60,509 nucleotides of DNA from a virus: IMG/VR virus record IMGVR_UViG_3300007511_000023, positions 1 to 60,509 of that record; one strand, 5' to 3'. The position numbers were made by a program, and so were the translations under genes. The stretch's first letter is position 1. Every line of letters starts with the position of its first letter. The notes below the pieces were generated by a model. The model made no database searches and was not told the origin of the DNA. It saw nothing but the letters and a program-made list of their open reading frames with translations. Positions 38,490-48,333 of the stretch are shown piece after piece.

Positions 38490-41400
38490 TTACGCCAACA
38501 TCCTGAAGGTTCTTCCGATGCTTCTTGTCGAGAAGCCCCACTGAGCGTCCCATTGAAGCTTTGCCAAATAAGGGCGATTAACCCTAACCACGTCCTTGCC
38601 TGGGCGAACGCCCCAACACTTGATGGTGTTCGTCTCGCTGTTGCTATCAATGACGCGAATCAGATAATAGTCCTTACCGTTGCGCGTCTTCTTCTTGATA
38701 ACTTCACGGGGCACGAACCACACAACACCAGCAGACAACTGAGGATCGTACTCTGAGATAGGTGGAATATAGTTCTTTTCCAAGCTACTCACAATGTGAT
38801 CAGACAACACCAAGTTAAACGGGAACACTCCAGTTAAGTCAACAAGATATTGAATCTCCTCTTCCTCAGTGAAGTCACCCTCTGGTGCATACTTCGTGAT
38901 GTTCTCTACCAGATGTTTTTCCTTGCGCGGGCGATCAACAGCCACTGCACTCCAAAAGTGCTTCGTACCTTCAAAACGATCGTCGACGAGAGGCTTAAGC
39001 GCACCTGAACGTGCTAGCACGTCAAGAGCCTTCTTGTTTAACTTAGAGTAAACGATGTTCTCGTTGAACAGAAACTCCTCCACCTTGTTGAATGGGCGAT
39101 TGTTGATTATTTGCTCAATAGCCTTTTCGCCCAAACCTTTAATAGATGTCAAAGGCTGAATCAATGTCTTGCCGTCTTCTGATATTTCCCAAACAGAACC
39201 AGACGTGTTAATATTCAACGGCTCGACACTGAACCCGTGTGCCTTCGCCACATTAATAGCCTTCTCCTTTCTTGTTTCAGGCTCCTTGTCGAGGAAAGCT
39301 GCTACCCACTCAGCAGGATAGTAATTCATAAGCCACGCGCACTGAAAAGACAGCACACAATACGATACGGCATGGGACTTGTTAAAGCCATACCCCGAAA
39401 AGTACTCAAAAGTGTCCCAAAGCTCTTTCGCTTGCCACTTCTCAAGTCCCTTCTCCAAGCAGCCATCCAGAAACTTAGAATATATCTTATCCTTCTGCTC
39501 TTGCACTTCGCCTGTGCCCTTCTTTGTCAAAAGCTTACGAAGCTTGTTGCCCTCGTCAAGAGACAAGTCCTTGCCAAGACGGTGAGCCAGCATAGCAATC
39601 TGCTCCTGAAAGATGAGGAAGCCAAATGTCTCCTCTGTCACCTCTCTCACGATGTCATTGACATACTCGACTTCATCGGGAGCGTTCTTTGCTGCAATGA
39701 ACTTCTTGTCCACGCCAGCGCCCAAAGGGCCCGGGCGATAAATTGAAGTGATAGCTGCAAGCTCAATGATGTTGTTGGGTGTTGCCCTCTTACAAAAAGA
39801 CTGTGCTCCGTTTTCAGTAAACTGAAAAATGCCAACCCACTTGCCATCATGAAAGATGTTGTCCCACACCTGCTTATCATCTAAGTCGATGACTTCCGGG
39901 TGCAGACGCCTATCGTAGAAAGCTCTTACGTCTTCAAACGTAGGATTCTCAATTCCCTCATGCCTTTGCAGTATGTGCCGCACGGCACCCTCTATCATCC
40001 TGAGAGAAGCAAGTCCCAAAATATCAAATTTAATAAAACCCATTGGTTCCAGATGTCGTACATTTTGTCCTTCACTCCATGGTGTCTGTCGAACACCTCC
40101 ACTGTTAATCATTGGCATCCACTCGTCTAGGTTCTCACCTATCACGACGCCTCCGGCGTGGCGGCTTGCTGAGCGTACTTGTCCATATAGCGCCTCCACG
40201 TGAGTCTTAATTCTCGGATATTTTACTAAGAATTTTTTCAGCGTATCCGAGAATTCCATGACTTCCTCAAACGTGGGAACATACACTCCTGCCGTGATGC
40301 CATGCTTCTTCTTTGCTAAGGGGGTTGCCTCAAAAAGCATCTTACCTGTAACATTGTTTACCTCGGTGAATGGCACTTCATAGAACTTAGAGATGTCCTT
40401 TATCAATGAGCGCAGCTGCAGGGTGTTCCAGTTTGTAATTGGAACAACCGTGTCATCACCCCACTCATCAATAAGCTCTTCCTTCAAGCTCATTGGAGAA
40501 CTTACATCGTAATCGATATCAGGATAGCCGGAACCACCCTTAGTTAAAAACCTCTCAAACTGTAGTCCATACTTGATTGGATCTACCTGAGTAATACCTA
40601 GAGCATATGAGACTAGTGCACCAGCTGCTGAGCCTCTGCCTGCGCCGACAAGCTGATTCTTTGTTGCCCTATCTGCGATAGCCTTCATGGTGAGAAAGTA
40701 TTTACTGAACCCTCTGCTATCAATAACCTCTATCTCTCTATCGAGTCTGTCAATGTATTCCTGATTGTCTCCGAATCCTAGTATTCTTGCCCCCTCCATA
40801 CAGAGCTTTGCTAAAGCGTCGGTTGCAGTGAGCCCATCTGGTACCACAAAGTCTGGTAAACGCACGGTGTTATCCGGAAAGAAAGACTCAATTCTATCGT
40901 GAGCAATATGGTACGACTCAGTGATGGACTTCATCACCAAGTCATCGTCATACTCGACTCCGCTCTCTTTTGAATACTTCTTATAAGACTCCCACATCTC
41001 ATCTCCGTTTTTCGGATAAAGCTCGTAACCAATCTCTTCAACTTCAATCGGGAGTTCCATACTGAGCCACTCTGGTGAGCCCTTGCCCAGCCAGCCGAGC
41101 CTCTTGTATAACTCTCTATCCTTCCATGCTTCAGAGTTTGGATAGTGACTGTCAGCAGTAGACAGCAGTGGGATACCGAACTCATGGTGCATCTGAATGA
41201 TGTATTGATTCAAGTCATGTTGCTCTGGTACGTTATTCCACTGCAACTCTCCATACCATTTATCACCAAAAATGGACTGCATCTTTTGCGTTGTAGTCCT
41301 CATCGCATCTAAAACAGCGTCTGCTCCGTCCTCTCTGTTCTCCCAGTAATTACCGGCATAAATGCCCCCTAAACAAGCTGATGCAGCGATGACACCTTCA

Positions 41401-41936
41401 CTGTGACGTTTAAGCATTGCGTAATCCACTCTAGGGTATCGATAAAAATGATCACCATCGTAGGATGTCGATATCATCTTAAAAATGTTCTTAAGCCCCT
41501 CCTGGTTTTGAGCTAGCAAAATCAAGTGGCGACGTCTATTCAAGATAGATTTTATTTTCTTTTTAGATTCTTCGTTCTCAACCGTTGTGCCGCTTTGCAC
41601 ATCTTCCTTCTTCTTTCTGGACTTCTTTTCCAGCTTTGACTTTTCATACTCCTCCTTCCAGTTCGCGATTGATGGAATAAAGTACGCCTCACAGCCATAA
41701 ATCGGCTTAAAGCTCTTGCCTTCTGCATGCATCTTTTTAGCATGCAGAACTTGATGCGCCAAGCCGTTTGCATTTCCGTGATCAGTGAGAGCAAGGGCGT
41801 CCATGCCATTCTCATAAGCAAAGTCCATATGTTCTTGAGGGTACCCAAGAGCATCAAAGATGCTGCCTGCCACTGAATGGGCATGTAGCCCAACGAATGG
41901 GATTTCGGGCTTGTTTCTAGTCTCTGATGTCGGCAA
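38490..41936 (-). CDS. dnaE: DNA polymerase III alpha subunit (DnaE)
   Basis: 1148 aa, full length. PHP domain with H18-x-H20 and TDHGN (His53), palm with catalytic PDIDYD (Asp473, 475, 477) and the third Asp in IKFDILGLASL, fingers, and an OB-fold segment near the C-terminus (KDYYLIRVIDSN). It is a C-family polymerase, unusual beside the A-family enzyme of this phage. No clamp or clamp loader gene is recognised here. Confidence 0.95.
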   Translation of the reverse strand: MPTSETRNKPEIPFVGLHAHSVAGSIFDALGYPQEHMDFAYENGMDALALTDHGNANGLAHQVLHAKKMHAEGKSFKPIYGCEAYFIPSIANWKEEYEKSKLEKKSRKKKEDVQSGTTVENEESKKKIKSILNRRRHLILLAQNQEGLKNIFKMISTSYDGDHFYRYPRVDYAMLKRHSEGVIAASACLGGIYAGNYWENREDGADAVLDAMRTTTQKMQSIFGDKWYGELQWNNVPEQHDLNQYIIQMHHEFGIPLLSTADSHYPNSEAWKDRELYKRLGWLGKGSPEWLSMELPIEVEEIGYELYPKNGDEMWESYKKYSKESGVEYDDDLVMKSITESYHIAHDRIESFFPDNTVRLPDFVVPDGLTATDALAKLCMEGARILGFGDNQEYIDRLDREIEVIDSRGFSKYFLTMKAIADRATKNQLVGAGRGSAAGALVSYALGITQVDPIKYGLQFERFLTKGGSGYPDIDYDVSSPMSLKEELIDEWGDDTVVPITNWNTLQLRSLIKDISKFYEVPFTEVNNVTGKMLFEATPLAKKKHGITAGVYVPTFEEVMEFSDTLKKFLVKYPRIKTHVEALYGQVRSASRHAGGVVIGENLDEWMPMINSGGVRQTPWSEGQNVRHLEPMGFIKFDILGLASLRMIEGAVRHILQRHEGIENPTFEDVRAFYDRRLHPEVIDLDDKQVWDNIFHDGKWVGIFQFTENGAQSFCKRATPNNIIELAAITSIYRPGPLGAGVDKKFIAAKNAPDEVEYVNDIVREVTEETFGFLIFQEQIAMLAHRLGKDLSLDEGNKLRKLLTKKGTGEVQEQKDKIYSKFLDGCLEKGLEKWQAKELWDTFEYFSGYGFNKSHAVSYCVLSFQCAWLMNYYPAEWVAAFLDKEPETRKEKAINVAKAHGFSVEPLNINTSGSVWEISEDGKTLIQPLTSIKGLGEKAIEQIINNRPFNKVEEFLFNENIVYSKLNKKALDVLARSGALKPLVDDRFEGTKHFWSAVAVDRPRKEKHLVENITKYAPEGDFTEEEEIQYLVDLTGVFPFNLVLSDHIVSSLEKNYIPPISEYDPQLSAGVVWFVPREVIKKKTRNGKDYYLIRVIDSNSETNTIKCWGVRPGKDVVRVNRPYLAKLQWDAQWGFSTRSIGRTFRMLA

Positions 41937-42144
41937 TTACATTCTCCAGTTCAGCCATAATAGCGGTTAATTCTTCTACCAGATCCACCCCGTTTGAGAG
42001 AGGATCCGGTAATCTTGCCATGTTGTAAATTTCTTGAAAAAGAAACTGTCTATCATGAGAAAGACTTTCAAAGGTGTAAGCCACACCTGCAGAGTCCTTA
42101 ATATGATACGGAATTTCGTCGTATAAATCTCTAATCTCTTTCAT
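41917..42144 (-). CDS. Small helical protein, unknown
   Basis: 75 aa from the ATG at 42144 (GGGAG 6 nt upstream). MKEIRDLYDEIPYHIKDS and acidic helices. It overlaps both neighbours and precedes dnaE. Confidence 0.55.
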   Translation of the reverse strand: MKEIRDLYDEIPYHIKDSAGVAYTFESLSHDRQFLFQEIYNMARLPDPLSNGVDLVEELTAIMAELENVIADIRD

Positions 42145-43018
42145 CTCGTTCTCCCTTGAATAAAATTTTACTGTACTCATGATGTTTAAACATCTTCTCT
42201 CCAGGGTGCCTCAACTCTCGAAACTCTTCTGATGCTACATAAGCCGCATACTTTTGCCACGTTTCGATGTCGTAGTGCCAATCCAGTTCGATGACATTTG
42301 ATTCTTCTATTCTAGCACAATTATAAATTTCGTCAAGTAAAAAATGCTTCGAACTCCATCTTTTTTCATGATTGATGGTAGTGTCCCCTCCACTACATTT
42401 ATTCTTCATGTTCCACAAGTATTCGTTATATTCTTTAGCATTCATCGTAAACGACAAATGCAAGCCCTCTCGAACTGTCTTACCCTCATACGATAGAAAG
42501 AAAGGCTTTGTGGAGGATATCTCTCTCCTGTATCCCGCAACCACTGAAGGATCATGTATGCCATACGGGAAAGAGACAAAGTACCTACTGGGGCGGAGCC
42601 ATTTGCTAATTTTGTCAGACACAATAAAAGCTGTTAGTGCACCATGAAGCGCACTAAACCCGTAACTATCCCTTCGGTTTCTGTCTTTTGGGTGGATTGG
42701 CGTATAGAATATCGGTATCTGTCTCCTGTGTTCCGAGGGGTATTTCACATACGTGTGCTTGTTGAGCCAATACGGATCTTCTATATAGTCCCCCAGCCTT
42801 TTCTTGAGCAGCGGCTGAATGTCGTCATTACAAACCAACCATATCGTTTCACAGCCGGCGTACGCACATTCAACTATAGCCCTCTCAACCGCTAAGTACC
42901 GCTCACCCACCACTTGCATTGAACTGTGCCACGGTAGCCCATAATCAACTCTCGAATTTGCAATAGGCACAACGCCGGCAAGATGAAAGTTGTTTTTAAG
43001 ATTGCTTCCCGTCTCCAA
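42131..43018 (-). CDS. Nucleotidyltransferase-like phage protein
   Basis: 295 aa. FHLAGVVPIANSRVDYGLPW, ERAIVECAYAGCETIWLVC, NDDIQPLLKKRLG resemble the N-terminal Rossmann part of GT-A nucleotidyltransferases, a family present in cyanophages (my recollection). The target is unknown. It could act on sugar nucleotides or DNA. Confidence 0.6.
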   Translation of the reverse strand: METGSNLKNNFHLAGVVPIANSRVDYGLPWHSSMQVVGERYLAVERAIVECAYAGCETIWLVCNDDIQPLLKKRLGDYIEDPYWLNKHTYVKYPSEHRRQIPIFYTPIHPKDRNRRDSYGFSALHGALTAFIVSDKISKWLRPSRYFVSFPYGIHDPSVVAGYRREISSTKPFFLSYEGKTVREGLHLSFTMNAKEYNEYLWNMKNKCSGGDTTINHEKRWSSKHFLLDEIYNCARIEESNVIELDWHYDIETWQKYAAYVASEEFRELRHPGEKMFKHHEYSKILFKGERDERD

Positions 43019-43331
43019 CGTCTACCTCTTCCAAAAACACTCTTGCAGTGTATCCCCCCGCATACTTTCTCTTCCTCACCGCAAGCTCAAACAAATCTCT
43101 CAGTGGAATCTCAGAGTATGCTAACAGCGCCACAATAACTTCGTATACATCTACCAGCTCTTCAATACTGGGATCCTCTACGAACTCTTGCGCCTCTTCA
43201 AGCAGCTTTTCCTTTAAAAGCTCCAAATATTTTTCATCCTCTTCAATAATCTTGAATTTACAAAATCTTCCGTCCCTATCTATAAGCCCTGGTACCTTAT
43301 CTCTTACCAACTTGTTACATGTCTCCATCAT
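42996..43331 (-). CDS. MazG-like pyrophosphohydrolase
   Basis: 111 aa. NKLVRDKVPGLID at the start and LLEEAQEFVEDPSIEELVDVYEVI: the phosphoribosyl-ATP pyrophosphohydrolase/MazG pattern of acidic metal ligands. It would hydrolyse nucleoside triphosphates. Marine phages often carry such genes. Confidence 0.8.
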   Translation of the reverse strand: MMETCNKLVRDKVPGLIDRDGRFCKFKIIEEDEKYLELLKEKLLEEAQEFVEDPSIEELVDVYEVIVALLAYSEIPLRDLFELAVRKRKYAGGYTARVFLEEVDVGDGKQS

Positions 43332-44113
43332 GCCCCTCTTTCTGATGATGTCATAATCTCAATATATTTATTCCCTTTAAATTGCAGCTTACTTATGGAA
43401 AATTTCTCTCTCCGTGTCGGCTCGAGCTTTATCGATAAAAACTTTTGTTTTCCAGCTATCGTCGTGCCATCTTTTGCTCCCCTTATCCCACTATTCTTCA
43501 TGAGTTTCTCAACTTTAAATCTAGCGATAGTAGGAGAAGCATCAAAATCGTTCATTTCTTCGCTAGTCATGAAAGATTCAGAAACACAATCTTTAATATT
43601 CTTGTTTCCGTCCACCCTTTCAGATTTATAAAAATACACTTTGTTAACAAAAGGCTCTGAAGTTTTCAGCACATCAATTTCGTGTTTTGCTCCACTTCTT
43701 ACGTTGAACCAATCAAATACCCTGTACTTCTCTCCCTCTTCACCAGAGGACTCCTCCATGGTTACATTCTCGTTGTCGAACATAAAACACTTTTTGAAAC
43801 TAGCATGAACACTGAACGCTCCGCCCAAAGAGACAAACATCTTATCCTTTTCGAACCTTATGCTGTCTATTGATGTACCAAACGGCACCAAGCCTGCCAT
43901 GGCATGCTCCAGAACCATAAACGACCAAGCAGTCTCGGCATTAGTCGTCTTAAGCTGCAGCTCGGGAATCTCAATCTCCTCTACCTCGTCAAACGGGAAA
44001 GGCTTCTTTCTCGTATTTAATATTAATGGAATTTTGTTTTCATAAGCATGCTTCACAGCTGAGAGGCTGTGTCCAACTACAACTTCTTGAAAATCATATT
44101 TATGATTTCTCAC
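43328..44113 (-). CDS. Unknown phage protein
   Basis: 261 aa, GTG at 44113 in a GTGA overlap with the lipoprotein gene. FQEVVVGHSLSAVKHAYENK at the N-terminus resembles a Rossmann-type loop, and the rest is beta-rich. I recall related proteins in cyanophages without function. Coupled to MazG. Confidence 0.55.
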   Translation of the reverse strand: MRNHKYDFQEVVVGHSLSAVKHAYENKIPLILNTRKKPFPFDEVEEIEIPELQLKTTNAETAWSFMVLEHAMAGLVPFGTSIDSIRFEKDKMFVSLGGAFSVHASFKKCFMFDNENVTMEESSGEEGEKYRVFDWFNVRSGAKHEIDVLKTSEPFVNKVYFYKSERVDGNKNIKDCVSESFMTSEEMNDFDASPTIARFKVEKLMKNSGIRGAKDGTTIAGKQKFLSIKLEPTRREKFSISKLQFKGNKYIEIMTSSERGA

Positions 44114-45366
44114 CTACATGCTCCTGAAACTATTGTCATAAGATTTTCATACATGCTGTCCGAGTCGCTTGTTAAATCAAAGTTTCTCCCGCCAGTGCTT
44201 ACTGCCAATTCATCCCAGCCATAAAAAGCAAGAGCAAAAGTGTACATCTTCAACCCCTCTGTAGAAACTAGTGCGGGGCCGACGGCGTGTATCGTATTTG
44301 GGGGATTCATATATGTCCTCTCGGGCTCATCCGAGAATACTACTATAATCTTATCAGCACCCTCTCTCCAATTTATAAAGAACTCAGATAATACTGGGGA
44401 AGATACCGCACCAGATGTCCACCTAGACATATTCAAATCGTTTGTCAACATAGGACTAATATTTCTCAATGCAATATATACTGCATCGAGAAGCATCTCC
44501 AGTCCTCCAACGTGAAGCCTATCAACTTCAAGAAACCTATTCAAAAAATCATTAAAAGGAGAAATGTCAGAAACCAAGCGAAGCATTTCGTAATTATCTC
44601 TTGGATTCTCTTGATCAAGCACCCTTATTGGGCCGACTATTAAACCCCACTGGATAACCTCTTCATCTGCAAACTCGCGAGAAAACCTTTGCAAGGCTTC
44701 TATCGTCGCACCTACTCTCACTCCCATAGAGCTAGACCAGTCGACTACGAATAGAATGTCAGTATTCCGTATGCCTTCGCCAAAGTCCACAACACCATCA
44801 CAGTCATTGTCGACGCCGTCACACACCTCAATAGAAGGAATCACCTCGCCTGGGCACAAGTCCTCTACCCAAATATCATTCTCAAAGTTACCCCACGTGC
44901 CATGCATGCAAATTTGTTCTCCAGCCAGGCAGTTTCCAACACCAGCGGTTTTAACTGGGCCCGAATAGCAATTGCGGGCAATAGTTTCGTCAACGATCCC
45001 GTCGCAGTCGTCGTCGATATTGTTGCATGCTTCCTCAAAAACCTGCGGAGCAGAACACTCCACAAGGCTGCCCGAGATGCACCGTGAGACACCGGGGCCA
45101 CAAGCGGTGTCGCAGTTATATGCTCCTTCGTCAATATTCCCATCACAGTCATTATCAATGCCGTCGCACTGCTCTGTAGTGCATAGCTGTGTTGCTGCAT
45201 CAATGATTTCGGCAATGGCGTCAATGGTAGGCACCGGTATGATAATTGAATCCACAGGCGGCAGAGCGACGTCGCGCACTTTGCCATCGATATCGTGGAG
45301 CGCTGGTGGCGCCGCATCATCAACGCAGGAAACAAGCAATATTAACAATAAAAGTAACTTTCTCAT
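44110..45366 (-). CDS. VWA lipoprotein with MopE-type repeats
   Basis: 418 aa. Lipobox LLVSC (Cys14), a linker, three CDGxDNDCDGxxDE-type units (about 70-85, 108-123, 185-200; PF11617-like, calcium or copper binding), then a VWA domain with MIDAS DWSSS near residue 210. It should be anchored on the periplasmic or outer face. Translation is coupled to the next gene. Such proteins are typical of Myxococcota; in a phage they suggest host transfer. Confidence 0.85.
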   Translation of the reverse strand: MRKLLLLLILLVSCVDDAAPPALHDIDGKVRDVALPPVDSIIIPVPTIDAIAEIIDAATQLCTTEQCDGIDNDCDGNIDEGAYNCDTACGPGVSRCISGSLVECSAPQVFEEACNNIDDDCDGIVDETIARNCYSGPVKTAGVGNCLAGEQICMHGTWGNFENDIWVEDLCPGEVIPSIEVCDGVDNDCDGVVDFGEGIRNTDILFVVDWSSSMGVRVGATIEALQRFSREFADEEVIQWGLIVGPIRVLDQENPRDNYEMLRLVSDISPFNDFLNRFLEVDRLHVGGLEMLLDAVYIALRNISPMLTNDLNMSRWTSGAVSSPVLSEFFINWREGADKIIVVFSDEPERTYMNPPNTIHAVGPALVSTEGLKMYTFALAFYGWDELAVSTGGRNFDLTSDSDSMYENLMTIVSGACR

Positions 45367-45367
45367 T

Positions 45368-47620
45368 TTAAAAACACATCCGGGAAAGACGCCAGCTCAT
45401 AGCCACCGTATAAAACTTCTCGCCACATGATGGAGCTTCTTTTTTTTTTGATTCGAAACATGCCATGCCCGAATCAGCGCCACCAGCATCGGGCTCTGCG
45501 TCGGGAGGCATAGCGTCAGGTACGCCGGCATCTCGGACTCCTGCGTCTTGGACGCCAGCATCCGCATCGGGCTGCCTCTCACGGCCCTGAATACAGGCAG
45601 CTTCTTCTATAGCTTCCGCGACGGCATCTTCAACTTCTTGTTCGTTTTGCCCTGGTGGGCCGCCGACGTTGGCATTCCTATACGCTCCACCGGCGTCAAA
45701 CAACGGCTCATAACTTTGGCGTACAAAAATGTTGTCGGGCCCGATGATGAATGCCATACCACCAGTCATGAACATTGCATGCTGAACCGCGAAGGCATCA
45801 AAGTTATCGCCTTGCGCTCTCTCATCACCTAGCACGACGACGATACGATGGTTATACCTGCTCAAGTCAACCTGCCAGGCATCTTCGATTCCTTGAAGCT
45901 GGGCTTGTGGGCGGTTTGTATTCCAAAGCACTTCATCTGGATTCCCGTCGTTATCCCAATCGATGAGATCGTCGGTGAGAAACATGCCTATTGCGTCAAG
46001 AGTATTCTCTGTGCCGCCGCCGCGATTAATGATTCCGGCATTAATTGATCCTCGAAGTCCGCTGATTGCAGCCCGCATGTCTTCCACTGGAACGACTGGA
46101 GGATCCTCAACACCTGGTACGCAGTTATCTGCTGGATAATATAGGTACGGGTCGAACATGTCGTCATTCCCCACCACAGCTAGCATGTAACATACATCGA
46201 TGATGCCGTCGTTAAAGAGTCTTTCGACGGTATTTCTAGTCGCGTCAAAAGCTGCCCACAACTCATCTTGTTGCATTGAGCCGGAAACGTCAATAACCAT
46301 CATGACTGCCACCATGCCCTGCTCGAAGTCTTCATCGATATCGCCATCACAGTCATCGTCTTCTTCGTTGCATCTTTCGACACCAGGGCGGATTTCTTGT
46401 AAACACTCAAGGTATCCATACTCAAGCTCGCCCTGGGCGTCGCGGCGCGACTCACAGAACGCAGCGCCCAGGCGACAATCTCCTGCTACGTAATTTGGGC
46501 CGTCCTCCCTTCTTTCATAAAGAATTACTTCTCCATTAGGCATGTCTGTTGAGCAGAGCTTTGTCAAAGGCCCACCGTCGGGCCCTTCGTCAATAAAGCC
46601 ATCACAATCTTCGTCGATGCCATTGCAGATTTCAGACTGGGGTACATAATCCGGATGATCGCAATCGCATGCGCCTGGTTCGAAGTCTTCATCAATCGCA
46701 CCGTCACAGTCGTTGTCTTCGAAGTCACACAACTCCCTCGGCAGCTCGCCGCAATCGCCGCATGCGTTCAAAAGAAGCTCATCAATAGAGCCGTCGCAGT
46801 CGTTGTCGAGCCCGTCACACTCCTCAACAGGATCATCGCCGCACTCGCCGCAAACGTTTAATAGGTTTTCGTCAACACTCTCGTCACAATCATTGTCAAT
46901 GCCGTCGCACACCTCAATTGGGTCCTCTCCGCACTGGTTGCAAATATTTAGAACACCTTCGTCAACACCGTTGTCACAGTCATTATCCAACGAATCACAC
47001 TCCTCTGCAGACGGCACTACCTGGTTTTCACACTCTCCGTAACCATAATGCATTTCGACACCAGCATCAGTTGTAATGGAAAGTTCTTTACAGATAGATA
47101 TGCCAGGGCGGCATACGCCGTTCTTTGAAGATCCTGGACGTCCCTCGTAACAGCTCCTAAACAAAGTAGGAGATTGAGCACCAGCACCCAATTGCTGGGG
47201 AGACTCGTTCAAAGCCCCGTCGCAGTCGTTGTCCAGCTCATCGCAGACTTCCATTCTAGGAAAGTTTACTTGAGTACACTGTGTCCAAATAGTTGACTGA
47301 CAAATCCTTTCCCCTTCCCCACATGGCCCAGTGAGGTTGGGTAGCGCACAAGCCTCGCGGGCTCCGAACCTTTCGCATACTATTGGTGGCGGAGCAGCGT
47401 CGATGACAGCATCCACAACTGGACGGGCATCGATGATTCTCACATACATATCCAGTTCAGGCTCAGGCTCAGCATCCACTATTCTTAAACGCGCGTCGGA
47501 AACATTACCGCTACCGAACGTATTTCCGCTATCTCCAATCCTGCCCTTTTCAGGCTCGCTTACAGCGTCTTCACACGCTAGCAAAGACATAGCCATCAAT
47601 AAAAATAAAAAGTTCTTCAT
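45368..47620 (-). CDS. Large VWA lipoprotein with seven MopE-type repeats
   Basis: 750 aa from MKNFLFLLMAMSLLAC at 47620 (GGAGAAGTA upstream); the frame to 47719 is rejected. Lipobox Cys16. Seven C-x-x-x-D-x-D-C-D-x-x-x-(D/N)-E units between about 150 and 440, then a VWA domain with MIDAS DVSGS near residue 448 and an Asp/Ala-rich tail. Its start shares bases with the ThyX stop (TAATG), and the second VWA gene follows by 2 nt. Role unknown: adhesion, metal binding or surface modification. Confidence 0.85.
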   Translation of the reverse strand: MKNFLFLLMAMSLLACEDAVSEPEKGRIGDSGNTFGSGNVSDARLRIVDAEPEPELDMYVRIIDARPVVDAVIDAAPPPIVCERFGAREACALPNLTGPCGEGERICQSTIWTQCTQVNFPRMEVCDELDNDCDGALNESPQQLGAGAQSPTLFRSCYEGRPGSSKNGVCRPGISICKELSITTDAGVEMHYGYGECENQVVPSAEECDSLDNDCDNGVDEGVLNICNQCGEDPIEVCDGIDNDCDESVDENLLNVCGECGDDPVEECDGLDNDCDGSIDELLLNACGDCGELPRELCDFEDNDCDGAIDEDFEPGACDCDHPDYVPQSEICNGIDEDCDGFIDEGPDGGPLTKLCSTDMPNGEVILYERREDGPNYVAGDCRLGAAFCESRRDAQGELEYGYLECLQEIRPGVERCNEEDDDCDGDIDEDFEQGMVAVMMVIDVSGSMQQDELWAAFDATRNTVERLFNDGIIDVCYMLAVVGNDDMFDPYLYYPADNCVPGVEDPPVVPVEDMRAAISGLRGSINAGIINRGGGTENTLDAIGMFLTDDLIDWDNDGNPDEVLWNTNRPQAQLQGIEDAWQVDLSRYNHRIVVVLGDERAQGDNFDAFAVQHAMFMTGGMAFIIGPDNIFVRQSYEPLFDAGGAYRNANVGGPPGQNEQEVEDAVAEAIEEAACIQGRERQPDADAGVQDAGVRDAGVPDAMPPDAEPDAGGADSGMACFESKKKEAPSCGEKFYTVAMSWRLSRMCF

Positions 47621-48333
47621 TACTTCTCCGTATGTGTTTCCTTGTATGCCTTTACAGACTCTGGGAAAAATTTTCCCGCGATGTCTAGGCAAGCGCTTGC
47701 GACTCTCTGTATCTCCCACTGGGCACCGGAGTGTGATCGTAAACTAATAAATTTCAATAAATTGTGGAGATTTACTGTCCCATAATACTGAGTATACAAG
47801 TTCTGAGGCAATACACCCCTTGCTTGTTCTCTGCAAACTCCCGCGTTCAAGAGTTCCTCATAAAGCTTTAGGCTGCTAGTGTGATGATCCAATATTGCAT
47901 CAGATGCCAAATATACACTAGGCGGGTATAAACCATTCCCGCCAGAAGTGCTAATGTTGGGATTGATTAGTTCATCGTTGCTAGCCTGTCTATTTGACTC
48001 GTGCTGAGTTCTGAACTCCTTTGGTTCATAAAAGTCCATATCAATAGAAGTATATCTTCTGCTAATTTCATTGTACGCCCAAGTTCGATGTCTGTGATGT
48101 TGACTCCTTATGAACAGGGGCACTGTAAACCTCATCGTTACAGCGCAATGCTCAAAAGGACTAGTGTGGTTGTGCTTCATCAAATAATTGATGAGCTTCA
48201 CGTCCTTGCCATCTAGTTCTTCCTTGTTTGTACCAAAAGATACTCTTGCGGCGTTTACCACCGATAAGTCACTGCCCATGTGGGATATATACTCTACGGC
48301 GCCGATGGCGTCGTCAAACAGTTCAATTCTCAT
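47620..48333 (-). CDS. thyX: Flavin-dependent thymidylate synthase (ThyX)
   Basis: 237 aa. Signature HRHRTWAYNEISRRYTS (the RHRx7S motif) at about residues 80-96, and SPFEHCAVTMRF before it. It makes dTMP from dUMP using FAD and NADPH. It overlaps the GroES-like gene by ATGA and couples to the VWA gene downstream. Confidence 0.95.
   Translation of the reverse strand: MRIELFDDAIGAVEYISHMGSDLSVVNAARVSFGTNKEELDGKDVKLINYLMKHNHTSPFEHCAVTMRFTVPLFIRSQHHRHRTWAYNEISRRYTSIDMDFYEPKEFRTQHESNRQASNDELINPNISTSGGNGLYPPSVYLASDAILDHHTSSLKLYEELLNAGVCREQARGVLPQNLYTQYYGTVNLHNLLKFISLRSHSGAQWEIQRVASACLDIAGKFFPESVKAYKETHTEK

Noticed and set aside
47621-47719. Upstream extension of the large VWA lipoprotein
   Set aside because: It overlaps ThyX; the ATG at 47620 gives a clean lipoprotein signal peptide and a GGAG ribosome-binding site.
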